Below are positions 8,015 to 15,102 of a stretch of 18,485 nt of DNA, one piece after another. Below the pieces are notes generated by a model. The model did not search any database. It saw nothing but the letters and a program-made list of their open reading frames with translations, and was not told the DNA's origin. Position 1 is the stretch's first letter. Each line of letters opens with the position of its first letter. Location: NCBI GenBank assembly GCA_965178525.1, contig CBCXVS010000143.1:1-18485 (forward strand). The letters run 5' to 3'. A program made the position numbers and the translations under genes. The DNA comes from CBCXVS01 sp965178525 (GTDB lineage: Bacteria; Tectomicrobia; Entotheonellia; Entotheonellales; Entotheonellaceae).

Positions 8015-8884
8015 CTAAGCGTGGAAAAAGCGCTTCACGAGTAATACGGGCACGGGCGCTTTGGCCGCGACGGTATTGGCAATATTGCCGACCTTCAGGC
8101 GTTTCCATCCGGTCATGCCCCGGGCGCCGAGAATCATGGCATCGCACGCTTTGTCCGCAGCAGTCTGCAGAATCGCCCTCGTCACATCGCCGGAAGCCAG
8201 CACCCCTTCGTAGACAATCCCGGCCATCGCCGCCCGCGCCTCGACCTGCGTCAGGAGATCCTTGCCCTCAGAAGGCGCAGGATCATGGCCACGGAGCGGC
8301 CGGTCGCGCTCGACATGCAACACGCACAGCTCGAGCTGCTGCGCCTGTGCCAACTGCAGGGCGTGATCCACCGCCGCATGCGACCAAGGCGAACCTCCCG
8401 TGGCGACCAGGACACGACGCCAACAGGACTTCCCAAGGATGGGAACCCGGGGCCGTTTGACCACGAGAACCGGCTGGGACGCTTTTGCGGTGACGGCATT
8501 GACGTTGCTCCCCAGCATCAGCCGTTTCCACCCGGAGGCGCCCCGTGACCCCATCACGATCAGGTCACTCTGGCTCTGCGCCGCGGTGCGCAGGATCGTC
8601 TCCGGGATATTGCCCCAGGCGTAGACCGTTTCACATGGCACACCGGCACTGGCTACCTGGACGGCGGCCTCGGCGAGAAACTCGCGTCCCTGCAGTTCGA
8701 TCGCGTCCATCAGCACGTCCGAGCCACCCACCATATCCGGCATCGTCGCCGCAGCGGGCACGGTAAGGACGGTTAGAATCCGCAACGTACCACCCGTGTG
8801 TGCGGCCAACGCCACGGCATGGGCCAGCGCCGCCTCCGACCACGGACTTCCACCTGTCGCGACCAGAATACGCGTATACATCAT
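8015..8884 (-). CDS. Tandem-domain universal stress protein (UspA family)
   Basis: The 289-residue protein consists of two Usp domains in tandem (about 3-144 and 155-286), beginning with the near-identical strands RILVATGGSPWS and RVLVATGGSPWS. The ATP-binding loop G-2x-G-9x-G-S/T is intact in domain 1 (G112, G115, G125-S126). In domain 2 it ends G266-N267, so the final S/T is Asn. In both domains the Asp usually seen after the first strand (V-D-x-S) is Gly. Such proteins bind ATP or act as stress-responsive regulators in the cytoplasm; no catalytic role can be assigned. GGGAG precedes an ATGATG. The first ATG (8884) is used here, but the second (8881) has better spacing. It is transcribed away from the CBS gene from a shared control region. 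Confidence 0.9.
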   Translation of the reverse strand: MMYTRILVATGGSPWSEAALAHAVALAAHTGGTLRILTVLTVPAAATMPDMVGGSDVLMDAIELQGREFLAEAAVQVASAGVPCETVYAWGNIPETILRTAAQSQSDLIVMGSRGASGWKRLMLGSNVNAVTAKASQPVLVVKRPRVPILGKSCWRRVLVATGGSPWSHAAVDHALQLAQAQQLELCVLHVERDRPLRGHDPAPSEGKDLLTQVEARAAMAGIVYEGVLASGDVTRAILQTAADKACDAMILGARGMTGWKRLKVGNIANTVAAKAPVPVLLVKRFFHA

Positions 8885-8951
8885 GTGTCTCCCGCTGTAC
8901 GATGCCTTTTTTCCTCAACATGCGAGTGCAACATACGATACAAGCGGACAG

Positions 8952-8980
8952 ACTGTAGAATTCTCGCAAACGCTTGTCAA
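8952..8980 (-). promoter_or_regulatory. Candidate promoter of the universal stress gene
   Basis: On the minus strand a perfect -35 TTGACA (8980-8975) is followed after 17 bases by TACAGT (8957-8952, four of six consensus bases). The predicted transcript starts near 8945, about 60 bases before the ATG at 8884. The -35 is the promoter-proximal end of the 28-bp repeated element at 8975-9002. Confidence 0.6.
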
Positions 8981-9002
8981 GCAATCAAACGTCCACCCAA
9001 AT
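8975..9002 (-). repeat. 28-bp inverted repeat, left copy (putative regulator site)
   Basis: This copy matches the reverse complement of 9136-9163 at 27 of 28 positions; the only difference is at 8993 against 9145. Read toward its gene it ends GTTTGATTGCTTGACA, so the -35 hexamer forms its end. Similarity stops abruptly at both ends. It contains the direct repeat TTGATTGC/TTGACA. No target-site duplication flanks the pair. Confidence 0.85.
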
Positions 9003-9135
9003 ATGGATTCTGTTATAGACTGCACGTGTTTTGAGCCATCTCTGAACCCTTGCCATGGTATGCATATGATCAATCAAAGTCGCATACACAACTTCTGCGG
9101 CGCAGTAATGGACACGGTCTCAGGCATGAAAGATC

Positions 9136-9163
9136 ATTTGGGTGAACGTTTGATTGCTTGACA
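9136..9163 (+). repeat. 28-bp inverted repeat, right copy (putative regulator site)
   Basis: This is the mirror copy of 8975-9002, oriented toward the CBS gene and again ending in TTGACA (9158-9163). Its centre is 161 bp from the centre of the left copy. Placement directly upstream of and over the -35 is where a transcription activator contacts RNA polymerase. Confidence 0.85.
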
Positions 9164-9186
9164 CGGTCGAGGCGAACCCGTAGGGT
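9158..9186 (+). promoter_or_regulatory. Candidate promoter of the leader ORF-CBS operon
   Basis: A perfect -35 TTGACA (9158-9163), a 17-base spacer and TAGGGT (9181-9186) give a promoter with a consensus -35 but a weak -10 (three of six bases). That fits dependence on an activator bound to the overlapping repeat. The predicted start is near 9193, leaving an unusually long leader of about 185 bases before the small ORF. Confidence 0.55.
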
Positions 9187-9376
9187 CTCTGGCCATCTGC
9201 TCGTGCAAAACTAGCACCTGTCGCTAGCAAAGCGGGACACGGGCGGATGATCAAACCACACGCCCTTGTACGAATGCGCTGCGCATGGGAATACATGCCT
9301 GCTTGCAGCCGAGTGTGCGACGTACGGGTGGACTGCTGGCGTCGAGAGACGGGAACGTGCACAGGGAGGACACCTC

Positions 9377-9451
9377 ATGGATGGCATCGGCGGGGATTCC
9401 AGACTGCTCTCAGATGTGTTCGGCATGCAGCAGATAGGAACAGGCTTATGA
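9377..9451 (+). CDS. 24-codon ORF coupled to the CBS gene
   Basis: A short frame starting MDGIGGDSRLLSD and ending IGTGL is preceded by GGGAGGA six bases before its ATG, the strongest ribosome binding site in this stretch. Its TGA (9449-9451) shares bases with the ATG of the CBS gene (9448-9450), giving an ATGA junction like those in the real operons of this window. It may be a leader that delivers ribosomes to the CBS gene, whose own ribosome binding site is only AGGA. The peptide has no recognisable domain, signal sequence or run of one amino acid that would suggest classical attenuation. Whether the peptide itself has a function is unknown. Confidence 0.5.
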   Translation: MDGIGGDSRLLSDVFGMQQIGTGL

Positions 9452-9882
9452 ATATCCAGGGTATCTTAGCCACCAAGGGCACCCACGTGGTGACGATTCA
9501 GCCACACCAAACGATTCGCGAGGCTCTCGCCACGCTCGTGTCGTATAATATTGGCGCGCTTGTCGTCATTAACACCGCCAACGAACCCATTGGCATCATT
9601 TCCGAGCGGGATATCATCCGTGCCGCGGCCCAGGACGAATCGGTCTTTTCCCTGAGCGTCAGTACGCTGATGACCCGCGAGATTGTCACTGGGATGCCCG
9701 ACGACGACCTGGAGGTCGTGGCCCATACCATGACGGAAAAGCGCATTCGTCACGTCCCGGTTGTGGACCAGGGCCGGCTCATTGGTATCGTGTCGATTGG
9801 CGATGTCGTCAAGGCGCAACGCGATCAATACCAGGGCGAACTGTACACGCTGCAGACCCAGATATTAGCCGAAGACGCCTGA
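9448..9882 (+). CDS. CBS-domain pair protein
   Basis: The 144-residue protein is almost entirely a Bateman module. CBS1 (about 5-62) runs from a TIQPHQTIREALATL helix to IGIISERDIIRAA, and CBS2 (about 73-128) from LMTREIVTGMPDDDLEVVAHTM to LIGIVSIGDVVKA. Such stand-alone pairs bind adenine nucleotides (ATP, AMP, SAM or NAD in studied cases) and regulate other proteins. The GIISERD/GIVSIGD motifs supply the acidic residue that usually contacts ribose. A short helical tail with QTQILAEDA follows. The open frame extends 67 codons further upstream, but that part is unlike any CBS protein and overlaps the leader ORF in another frame, so I start at 9448. The partner protein is not evident. Confidence 0.9.
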   Translation: MNIQGILATKGTHVVTIQPHQTIREALATLVSYNIGALVVINTANEPIGIISERDIIRAAAQDESVFSLSVSTLMTREIVTGMPDDDLEVVAHTMTEKRIRHVPVVDQGRLIGIVSIGDVVKAQRDQYQGELYTLQTQILAEDA

Positions 9883-10137
9883 GACGTGGTCGGCAACGCC
9901 TGTTCTGGCAGGGGGGACTTTCCTAGGCGTCCATGGTACCATCCCTCCATCCCCCTTCTATGCCGATCCGGCATCAGCTGCTGGCGGTGGCAAGCGACCA
10001 CATCCGGGGAATGAATGGCTGCGAGCATAGGTTGATTTGTGTAACAATTCCCCTACACATCAGAAAAACCTCCTTGCTCGTACACAACGCCTTGAGTATT
10101 GCCGAGACAGAGAGCCGAGACAGATAAGGAATATCCG

Positions 10138-11550
10138 ATGACGCAACCCGGTACGGACACCAACCCCTTGCGTGTGGCGATTATTGGGGCGGGTCCTAGC
10201 GGTTTTTATGTCGCCGAGCATTTATTACAGCAACTGCATCTTGTCGTTGAAATTGACATCATCGACCGGTTGCCCACGCCGTATGGACTCGTGCGGGGCG
10301 GCGTGGCGCCCGATCATCAAAAGATTAAATCAGTGACCCGAACTTATGAGAAAATCGCCATGCATCCGCGCGTACGCTTTTATGGCAACGTGGCGTTTGG
10401 CGTGCACCTGAGCCTGACCGACCTGCGCGACCTCTACCATCAAATTGTCTATACCACCGGGGCCCAAACCGACCGCCAGCTGGGCATCCCGGGCGAAGAT
10501 CTGCAAGGCAGCTATCCCGCCACCGCGTTCGTCGCTTGGTACAACGGCCATCCGGATTTCTGCGACCTGCAGTTCGATTTTTCGCACGAACGGGCCGCCG
10601 TGGTCGGCGTTGGGAATGTGGCCGTGGACGTTGCCCGCATCTTGTGCCGCACCTCTGAAGAACTGGCCGCCACCGATATCGCCGATTACGCCTTGGAGGC
10701 CTTGCGGCACAGTCGCATCAAAGAAGTCTATATGTTAGGACGGCGTGGCCCCACCCAGGCGGCCTTCACCAATCCCGAACTCAAAGAACTGGGAGAGTTG
10801 GCGGGAGCAGATATCGTTGTGCGCCCCGAAGAAGCGGCTCTGGACGATATCAGTCGCGCCGCTCTGGAGGCCAATTCGGATCGCGCCACCACGCGCAAGG
10901 TCGATATGTTACAGGCGTATGCCGGCCGCGCCAACACGGGGAAACCACGCCAGCTCATCCTCCGCTTTCTGGTGTCACCCGTCGAATTACTCGGCAACGA
11001 CGCGGCACAGGTGACGGCCATGCGCTTGGTCAAAAACGAACTCTACGCGACCGAGGCAGGGACGTTGCGCCCGCGGCCCATCGACATTTACGAAGAGTTG
11101 CCGGTAGGCTTGGTGTTTCGGTCCGTAGGCTACCAGGGTGTCCCCCTGCCCGACGTGCCATTCGATGAGCGCTGGGGTGTCATTGTGAATCAAAAGGGCC
11201 GGGTGCTCTTGCCCGCCCCCCCCCATCCCATCCTTGGTGAATATACCGCCGGCTGGATCAAACGGGGTCCGACAGGTGTCATTGGCACGAACAAACCGGA
11301 CGCCTTGGAGACGGTGCAGTGCATGGTCGAGGATGTGGCCAAGGGCGCCGTGATGGCCCCGGGTCACGCGACCGTGATGGAGGCCGAACAACGCATCCGG
11401 GAACGCCAGCCGACGTATGTGTCCTTCGACGACTGGTGCCGTCTCGACGCTTTGGAAGTCGAGCGCGGTGAAGCCGTGGGGCGTCCGCGGGTGAAATTCA
11501 CCCGTGTTGAGGAGATGCTCACGGCTCTCCAAGAAGTCCCGTCGGCTTAA
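10138..11550 (+). CDS. Ferredoxin/adrenodoxin-NADP reductase-like flavoprotein
   Basis: The 470-residue FAD enzyme belongs to the adrenodoxin reductase/FprA group, which transfers electrons between NADPH and a ferredoxin. Domains in order are the FAD Rossmann motif IIGAGPSG (15-22), the PTPYGLVRGGVAPDH stretch (47-60) diagnostic of the family, the NADPH motif VVGVGNVAVDVARIL (155-169), GRRGPTQAAF (201-210) which in adrenodoxin reductase contacts the NADP phosphate, and near the C-terminus GWIKRGPTGVIGTNKPDA, which closes the FAD site. Length matches family members (about 450-480). The ATG at 10138 is preceded by AAGGA at 8 bases. It lies 255 bases after the CBS gene, and no ferredoxin gene is nearby, so its partner must be encoded elsewhere. 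Fe-S ferredoxins would depend on products like those of the nearby suf pair. Confidence 0.92.
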   Translation: MTQPGTDTNPLRVAIIGAGPSGFYVAEHLLQQLHLVVEIDIIDRLPTPYGLVRGGVAPDHQKIKSVTRTYEKIAMHPRVRFYGNVAFGVHLSLTDLRDLYHQIVYTTGAQTDRQLGIPGEDLQGSYPATAFVAWYNGHPDFCDLQFDFSHERAAVVGVGNVAVDVARILCRTSEELAATDIADYALEALRHSRIKEVYMLGRRGPTQAAFTNPELKELGELAGADIVVRPEEAALDDISRAALEANSDRATTRKVDMLQAYAGRANTGKPRQLILRFLVSPVELLGNDAAQVTAMRLVKNELYATEAGTLRPRPIDIYEELPVGLVFRSVGYQGVPLPDVPFDERWGVIVNQKGRVLLPAPPHPILGEYTAGWIKRGPTGVIGTNKPDALETVQCMVEDVAKGAVMAPGHATVMEAEQRIRERQPTYVSFDDWCRLDALEVERGEAVGRPRVKFTRVEEMLTALQEVPSA

Positions 11551-12103
11551 TCCACATGGACCCACCACAGGAGCGACTTCAGTCGCGATCCTAGAGCACA
11601 CGAGACTCCATGGTATCGCGGCTAAAGCCGCTCCTACAGGTTCGTCCCGTTGTGGCTCCCGCCATATGAAGCGCCTTCACCTGGCGCCTATGCCTTCTGC
11701 CCCCCGACCCATTCTCCGGTATCTTCGCTCTAAACCCGGCCTGGGGCCTTAGGCGCCCATGTCATTGAACTGGATCGCCAGTCTGCCCATGGTCTGGAGT
11801 CTTGATCAGCGTCGACATGCTTAAGCGAGTGTGGACAAGCAATACAAATGGAGATACCATGCGGCCCACGTGGAATGGTCTGGCGGTAGAGCTGTCACAG
11901 CCTGAAGCATATGCCCGGACTCGATTGTGAGGTCAATTTGTAGACGCTGTCCACTGCAGGCGCTATCGGAGCATCGAGCTGTATATGTCTTTTGGAATTT
12001 GCCGCGCACCCGTCTCACGCCGCGTCTTCACGAATGGCGCCCTGCGCTGACCCCACGTCGGCAGGACGCATAGGCCCGAATGATCATGATCGAGGGGAAA
12101 AGC
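11551..12103. other. Intergenic region with REP doublet, no gene seen
   Basis: Apart from the REP-like doublet at 11568-11637, this 553-base gap contains no frame with a credible start and ribosome binding site. It should contain the promoter of the binding-protein gene. TTGTAG near 11938 with CGCTAT 17 bases on is too poor to call. The codons upstream of 12104 in the binding-protein frame (MIMIEGKS) are not needed for the gene. Confidence 0.4.
11568..11637. repeat. REP/REPIN-like palindromic doublet
   Basis: Two copies of a short palindromic unit face each other: CAGGAGCGACTTCAGTCGCG (11568-11587) and, on the other strand, TAGGAGCGGCTTTAGCCGCG (11636-11617), separated by about 27 bases. Each unit has the GTAGGAGCGGCTT-x-AGCCGCGAT form known from REP elements of gammaproteobacteria and other lineages, mobilised by RAYT transposases. 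Compensating changes in the stem (CGACT/AGTCG against CGGCT/AGCCG) indicate a conserved hairpin. It lies 18 bases after the stop of the flavoprotein gene, where it could also act as a terminator or mRNA stabiliser. Confidence 0.75.
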
Positions 12104-13696
12104 ATGAAACGTAGAACGTTTATCACAGGAACAACGGCGCTTGCCGGCCTCTCGGCGATGCCCTGGCGCCTGGCACGGGCAGGGCACCAAGGGAAATCGG
12201 GAACGCCGAAGCCCGGGGGTACATTACGGGTGGCCTTTGCCTCCGACATCCATGCCGGACGCTTTCAGTTGAACCGTCTCGGTCCGCCAGGGTATGAGAG
12301 CTACTGGGTGTCGAACAACACGCACAATGCCCTGGTGACGCTGGATCCCGCGTTCAACATCGTACCGGACCTGGCCAAGTCTTGGGAGATCGTCGACAAA
12401 GGCAAAGAATATATCTTCCACCTGCATGAAAACGTCAAATTCCACGACGGCACGGATTGTGACGCCGAGGCGGTGAAGTGGAATTTCGACGATATGCTGA
12501 CGCGGGGCAAGACCTCCTGGGTCTACGTCTTCTTTACGGCGATTGAGTCGGCCGCGGTCATCGATAAGCACACGGTCAAAATCATTATGAAGGAACCGGC
12601 CGCGCTGTTGCCCATGCTGGCGGGATATTTCCATGGGGTGCCGATCGGGTCGCCCACGTCGGCGGAAAAATATGGCGAGGACTGGGGCCGCCATCCCGTG
12701 GGCACGGGGCCGTTTACCTATGACGTCAATGACTACCGGCCCGACGAAGTGGTGGTCCTGAAAAAGAATCCCCACTACTTCCGCAAAGACGTCTCCGGGA
12801 ACCCCCTTCCGTACTTGGACCAGATCGATATCCGCATTATCAAAGACCCGACCGCCGCCATGGCCGCATTGCGCACGGAGCAAGTCGATATTTTGCAGCG
12901 TGTCAATCCGCAGCACGTGCCAGTCGTCGAACGCGCCAAAGGCGTGCGGGTGGAGACGGCGCCGTCCCGGATGCCCCTGGTCTGTTACATGAACCAGCGC
13001 CGGCCGCCCTTCAACGATGTGCGGGCGCGCCGGGCCATCGGTGGCTATGGCCTCAACCGCCAGGAGATCGCCCAAACCGTGTTTCAGGGGCGGGCCAAAC
13101 CTCTGGTCAGTATGATCGCGGAAGGCGTGCAGGATCACCTGGACCTGACCGAGATGTACCCCTACGACCCTGAGAAGGCGAAGGCGTTGCTGAAAGAGGC
13201 GGGGTATGATGAGAACAATCCGGCCGAGTTTGAACTGGTCACCGATACCGATGCGACCTTCTTTGCCGACTCGGCGACCTTACTGAAAAGCCAGATGGAG
13301 AAGATTGGCGTCAAGGTCAAGATCGTGGTGATGGACAAGCCGGCCCTGATTGATAAGTTCTTGAGCAAAAATTACACGATGCTGATCGAGGACTTTGGCT
13401 CTCTGGTGGATTTCAACCAGGAATCCCTGCACTTCTTCCGGGGCTTTAAATCCAATTATGGCGGTATGAATTCGCCTGAGCTTGAGGCGTTGACGTTGCA
13501 GTGGCGGCGCGAAGTCGAACCGGCAAAACGCCGGGAGATCGCGCATAAAGTCCAACGGCTTTTGGCGCGCGATATGCTGTGGTGCAACATCACGGATTCC
13601 CCGTATTTCCAGGCCTACCGGGAATATGTGAAGGGCTATCACTTCATGAACCAGGTCTATGTCTATTGGGAAACGACCTGGCTGGAGAAGGCGTAA
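12104..13696 (+). CDS. ABC transporter substrate-binding protein, family 5
   Basis: The 530-residue protein is a periplasmic solute receptor of the DppA/OppA (SBP_bac_5) family, usually for peptides, nickel or other small solutes. The N-terminus MKRRTFITGTTALAG is a twin-arginine signal: RR at 3-4, then a hydrophobic stretch, with ARA before G27 as the probable cleavage site. The mature part begins with the family hallmark KPGGTLRVAF and later has LAKSWEIVDKGKEYIFHLHENVKFHDGT, which is the classic family 5 signature region. GAGGGG lies six bases before the ATG at 12104; an in-frame ATG at 12080 lacks such support. No permease or ATPase gene of a Dpp-type importer is present, so it is an orphan here. 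Its neighbours are catabolic-type enzymes, so it may import a substrate for them. Confidence 0.92.
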   Translation: MKRRTFITGTTALAGLSAMPWRLARAGHQGKSGTPKPGGTLRVAFASDIHAGRFQLNRLGPPGYESYWVSNNTHNALVTLDPAFNIVPDLAKSWEIVDKGKEYIFHLHENVKFHDGTDCDAEAVKWNFDDMLTRGKTSWVYVFFTAIESAAVIDKHTVKIIMKEPAALLPMLAGYFHGVPIGSPTSAEKYGEDWGRHPVGTGPFTYDVNDYRPDEVVVLKKNPHYFRKDVSGNPLPYLDQIDIRIIKDPTAAMAALRTEQVDILQRVNPQHVPVVERAKGVRVETAPSRMPLVCYMNQRRPPFNDVRARRAIGGYGLNRQEIAQTVFQGRAKPLVSMIAEGVQDHLDLTEMYPYDPEKAKALLKEAGYDENNPAEFELVTDTDATFFADSATLLKSQMEKIGVKVKIVVMDKPALIDKFLSKNYTMLIEDFGSLVDFNQESLHFFRGFKSNYGGMNSPELEALTLQWRREVEPAKRREIAHKVQRLLARDMLWCNITDSPYFQAYREYVKGYHFMNQVYVYWETTWLEKA

Positions 13697-13716
13697 ATCC
13701 GCGCAGAGCGCGCCGG

Positions 13717-13764
13717 GGCACGACAGGGGAAAGGCGCCACATCAACGCCTTCCCTTTTCGTGCC
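13717..13764. terminator. Shared hairpin terminator between convergent genes
   Basis: The arms GGCACGACAGGGGAAAGGCG (13717-13736) and CGCCTTCCCTTTTCGTGCC (13746-13764) pair over about 17 of 19 positions around a 9-base loop. The hairpin lies 20 bases after the binding-protein stop and 6 bases after the amidohydrolase stop, suiting a bidirectional terminator. There is no long T-run on either side, only the AT-rich ATGTATTTATAAA on the right. Confidence 0.6.
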
Positions 13765-13770
13765 ATGTAT

Positions 13771-14889
13771 TTATAAACCATACACCCGGGCCGCATTTCC
13801 CCCCGCGATCTTGGCCTTTTCGTCTTCCGTGCACTCGGCCAGAATCTCTTCCAGGATCTCCCGCGTCCTGGGAAAGGTCGACTCCTGATGGGGATAATCC
13901 GAGCCCCATTGCAAGGTATCCACGCCAATATGATCCCGCAGCTGGATGCCCAGGGCATCTTCCTGAAAGCCCAGGAACACGTTGCGGCGGAAATAGTCAC
14001 TGGGCAGCAGGTCCTCCTGGAAGCGGTATCCGACGATGCCGGCGGACCGCTGGTTGTAATTGTAGTCCAGCCGGTCGAGAAAATGCGGCACCCACGAGAG
14101 CTCGTGCTCCACGGCCCCCACCTGCACCTTCGGATAGCGCTCGAAGACGCCGCTGTAGATCATGTCGGCGATGGACATGCGCACGCCCATGTCCATGTTA
14201 CACAGGTGGGCCAGCCGAGCCGTGTCCGCGAGTTGAAACGCTTCCCCGGATCCATATCGATTCGTGGCGGCGTGCAGGCTCAGCGGCATCGCCAAGTCCT
14301 GAGATGCGGCCCAGAGCGGCTCGTACATCGGCGTATCGTAGCGCTTTCCCTCCGGCGGATACACGGTGATCATGGCGCCGACAAAGCCCAGATTGCGGCA
14401 GCGCTGCATCTCCTGTACACCTTCCTGCACGTCGTCGACATTGATCATGGCAATGCCGCCCAGGCGCTTGAGGTCGGCACGGCAAAATTCCGCGACAAAG
14501 TCATTGTACGCCCTGAAGACGGCCGTCAGCAGGTCGCTATTCGGTACGGTGCCGAACAACCGCAGACCGGCCGATGGATAGATGAGACTGACGTCAATCC
14601 CATCGGCATCCATATCTTTGAGATGTTCCTCGGGGATATATCCCCCGGGCCGGACATTTTCAAATGAATCCAGCCGCGTCAGTTGTTCCGGCTGCTCAAA
14701 CCTCACCCCTACCTGGGCTCCCTGAGCCGGATTGTTGCCCCTGATACCGTCACAGACCCACACTTGTCCGCCTTCAACCGTCATCAGCTGCGGGCATCGG
14801 TCCTTGTACTTGGGCTCGACTCTGCTCGTCCACAGGTCCGGCGGCTCAATGACGTGGTTGTCCGAGGAGATAATGCGATAATTGGCCAT
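13771..14889 (-). CDS. Amidohydrolase-2 family (ACMSD-like) metal hydrolase
   Basis: This 372-residue TIM-barrel protein of the amidohydrolase_2 (COG2159) group resembles the decarboxylase/hydrolase branch that includes ACMSD and gamma-resorcylate decarboxylase. Visible marks are SSDNHVIEPPDLW at the start (D10-x-H12 replacing the common HxH), HLKDMDADGIDVSLIYPS around 89-106, H206 in PLSLHA, H262 and H269 in VEHELSWVPHFLDRLD, and the catalytic Asp D331 in WGSDYPHQEST. The family hydrolyses or decarboxylates cyclic and aromatic acids; the actual substrate is not readable. GGAGGG lies six bases before the ATG at 14889. It is convergent with the binding protein and divergent from the dehydrogenase, an arrangement consistent with a small catabolic locus. 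Confidence 0.9.
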   Translation of the reverse strand: MANYRIISSDNHVIEPPDLWTSRVEPKYKDRCPQLMTVEGGQVWVCDGIRGNNPAQGAQVGVRFEQPEQLTRLDSFENVRPGGYIPEEHLKDMDADGIDVSLIYPSAGLRLFGTVPNSDLLTAVFRAYNDFVAEFCRADLKRLGGIAMINVDDVQEGVQEMQRCRNLGFVGAMITVYPPEGKRYDTPMYEPLWAASQDLAMPLSLHAATNRYGSGEAFQLADTARLAHLCNMDMGVRMSIADMIYSGVFERYPKVQVGAVEHELSWVPHFLDRLDYNYNQRSAGIVGYRFQEDLLPSDYFRRNVFLGFQEDALGIQLRDHIGVDTLQWGSDYPHQESTFPRTREILEEILAECTEDEKAKIAGGNAARVYGL

Positions 14890-15102
14890 CCTTTACCCTC
14901 CTGTGCGTGGTGTCGGGTTGGTGCGTCCACATGACGGGAATATGGTGGCGCCCAGCATAGCTGTTTTTCGGTTGTGATGCCAGGACCCATCGAGACGAAC
15001 CCCATTTTTTCCGGATCACGTTGCGCGTATACTGTCCCCGTCACAGAGGAAAATCGGACGCGGGCGGAGTCTACACCCCGCAGTGGTATACGAGGAGGCC
15101 AT
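14890..15102. promoter_or_regulatory. Divergent promoter region, amidohydrolase and dehydrogenase
   Basis: These 213 bases lie between two divergently oriented starts and must carry both promoters. A good -10 TATACT occurs at 15028-15033 on the plus strand, about 70 bases before the dehydrogenase ATG, but the matching -35 position holds only a run of T (TTTTTT at 15005-15010). No convincing operator repeat was found. Confidence 0.35.

Larger units (their letters stand above)
8885..9376. promoter_or_regulatory. Divergent control region between stress gene and CBS operon
   Basis: These 492 bases hold two divergent promoters built on an inverted repeat. The left repeat is 8975-9002, the right is 9136-9163, with 133 bases between. 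The long plus-strand leader (about 9193 to 9376) contains the small inverted repeat CTAGC-acctgtc-GCTAG near 9210 but nothing recognisable as a riboswitch. Frames crossing the region have no ribosome binding site and look like chance. Confidence 0.55.

Noticed and set aside
8975..9163. The 189-bp inverted-repeat unit as a MITE
   Set aside because: No target-site duplication is visible, and both repeats end exactly in a TTGACA with correctly spaced -10-like hexamers pointing outward to real genes. A twin regulatory site explains this better, though a mobile origin cannot be excluded without copy-number data.
9247..9447. 67-codon upstream extension of the CBS protein
   Set aside because: It is Arg- and Cys-rich, without family resemblance or ribosome site, and it overlaps the better supported 24-codon ORF.
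11829..11860. Possible third copy of the 28-bp element (TATTGCTTG on the minus strand)
   Set aside because: Only a 9-base core resembles it, with no promoter spacing and no gene in the right orientation.
12224..13138. 304-codon minus-strand frame inside the binding-protein gene
   Set aside because: It is antisense to a clearly recognised protein, rich in His, Arg and Gly, as expected from GC-biased shadow frames.
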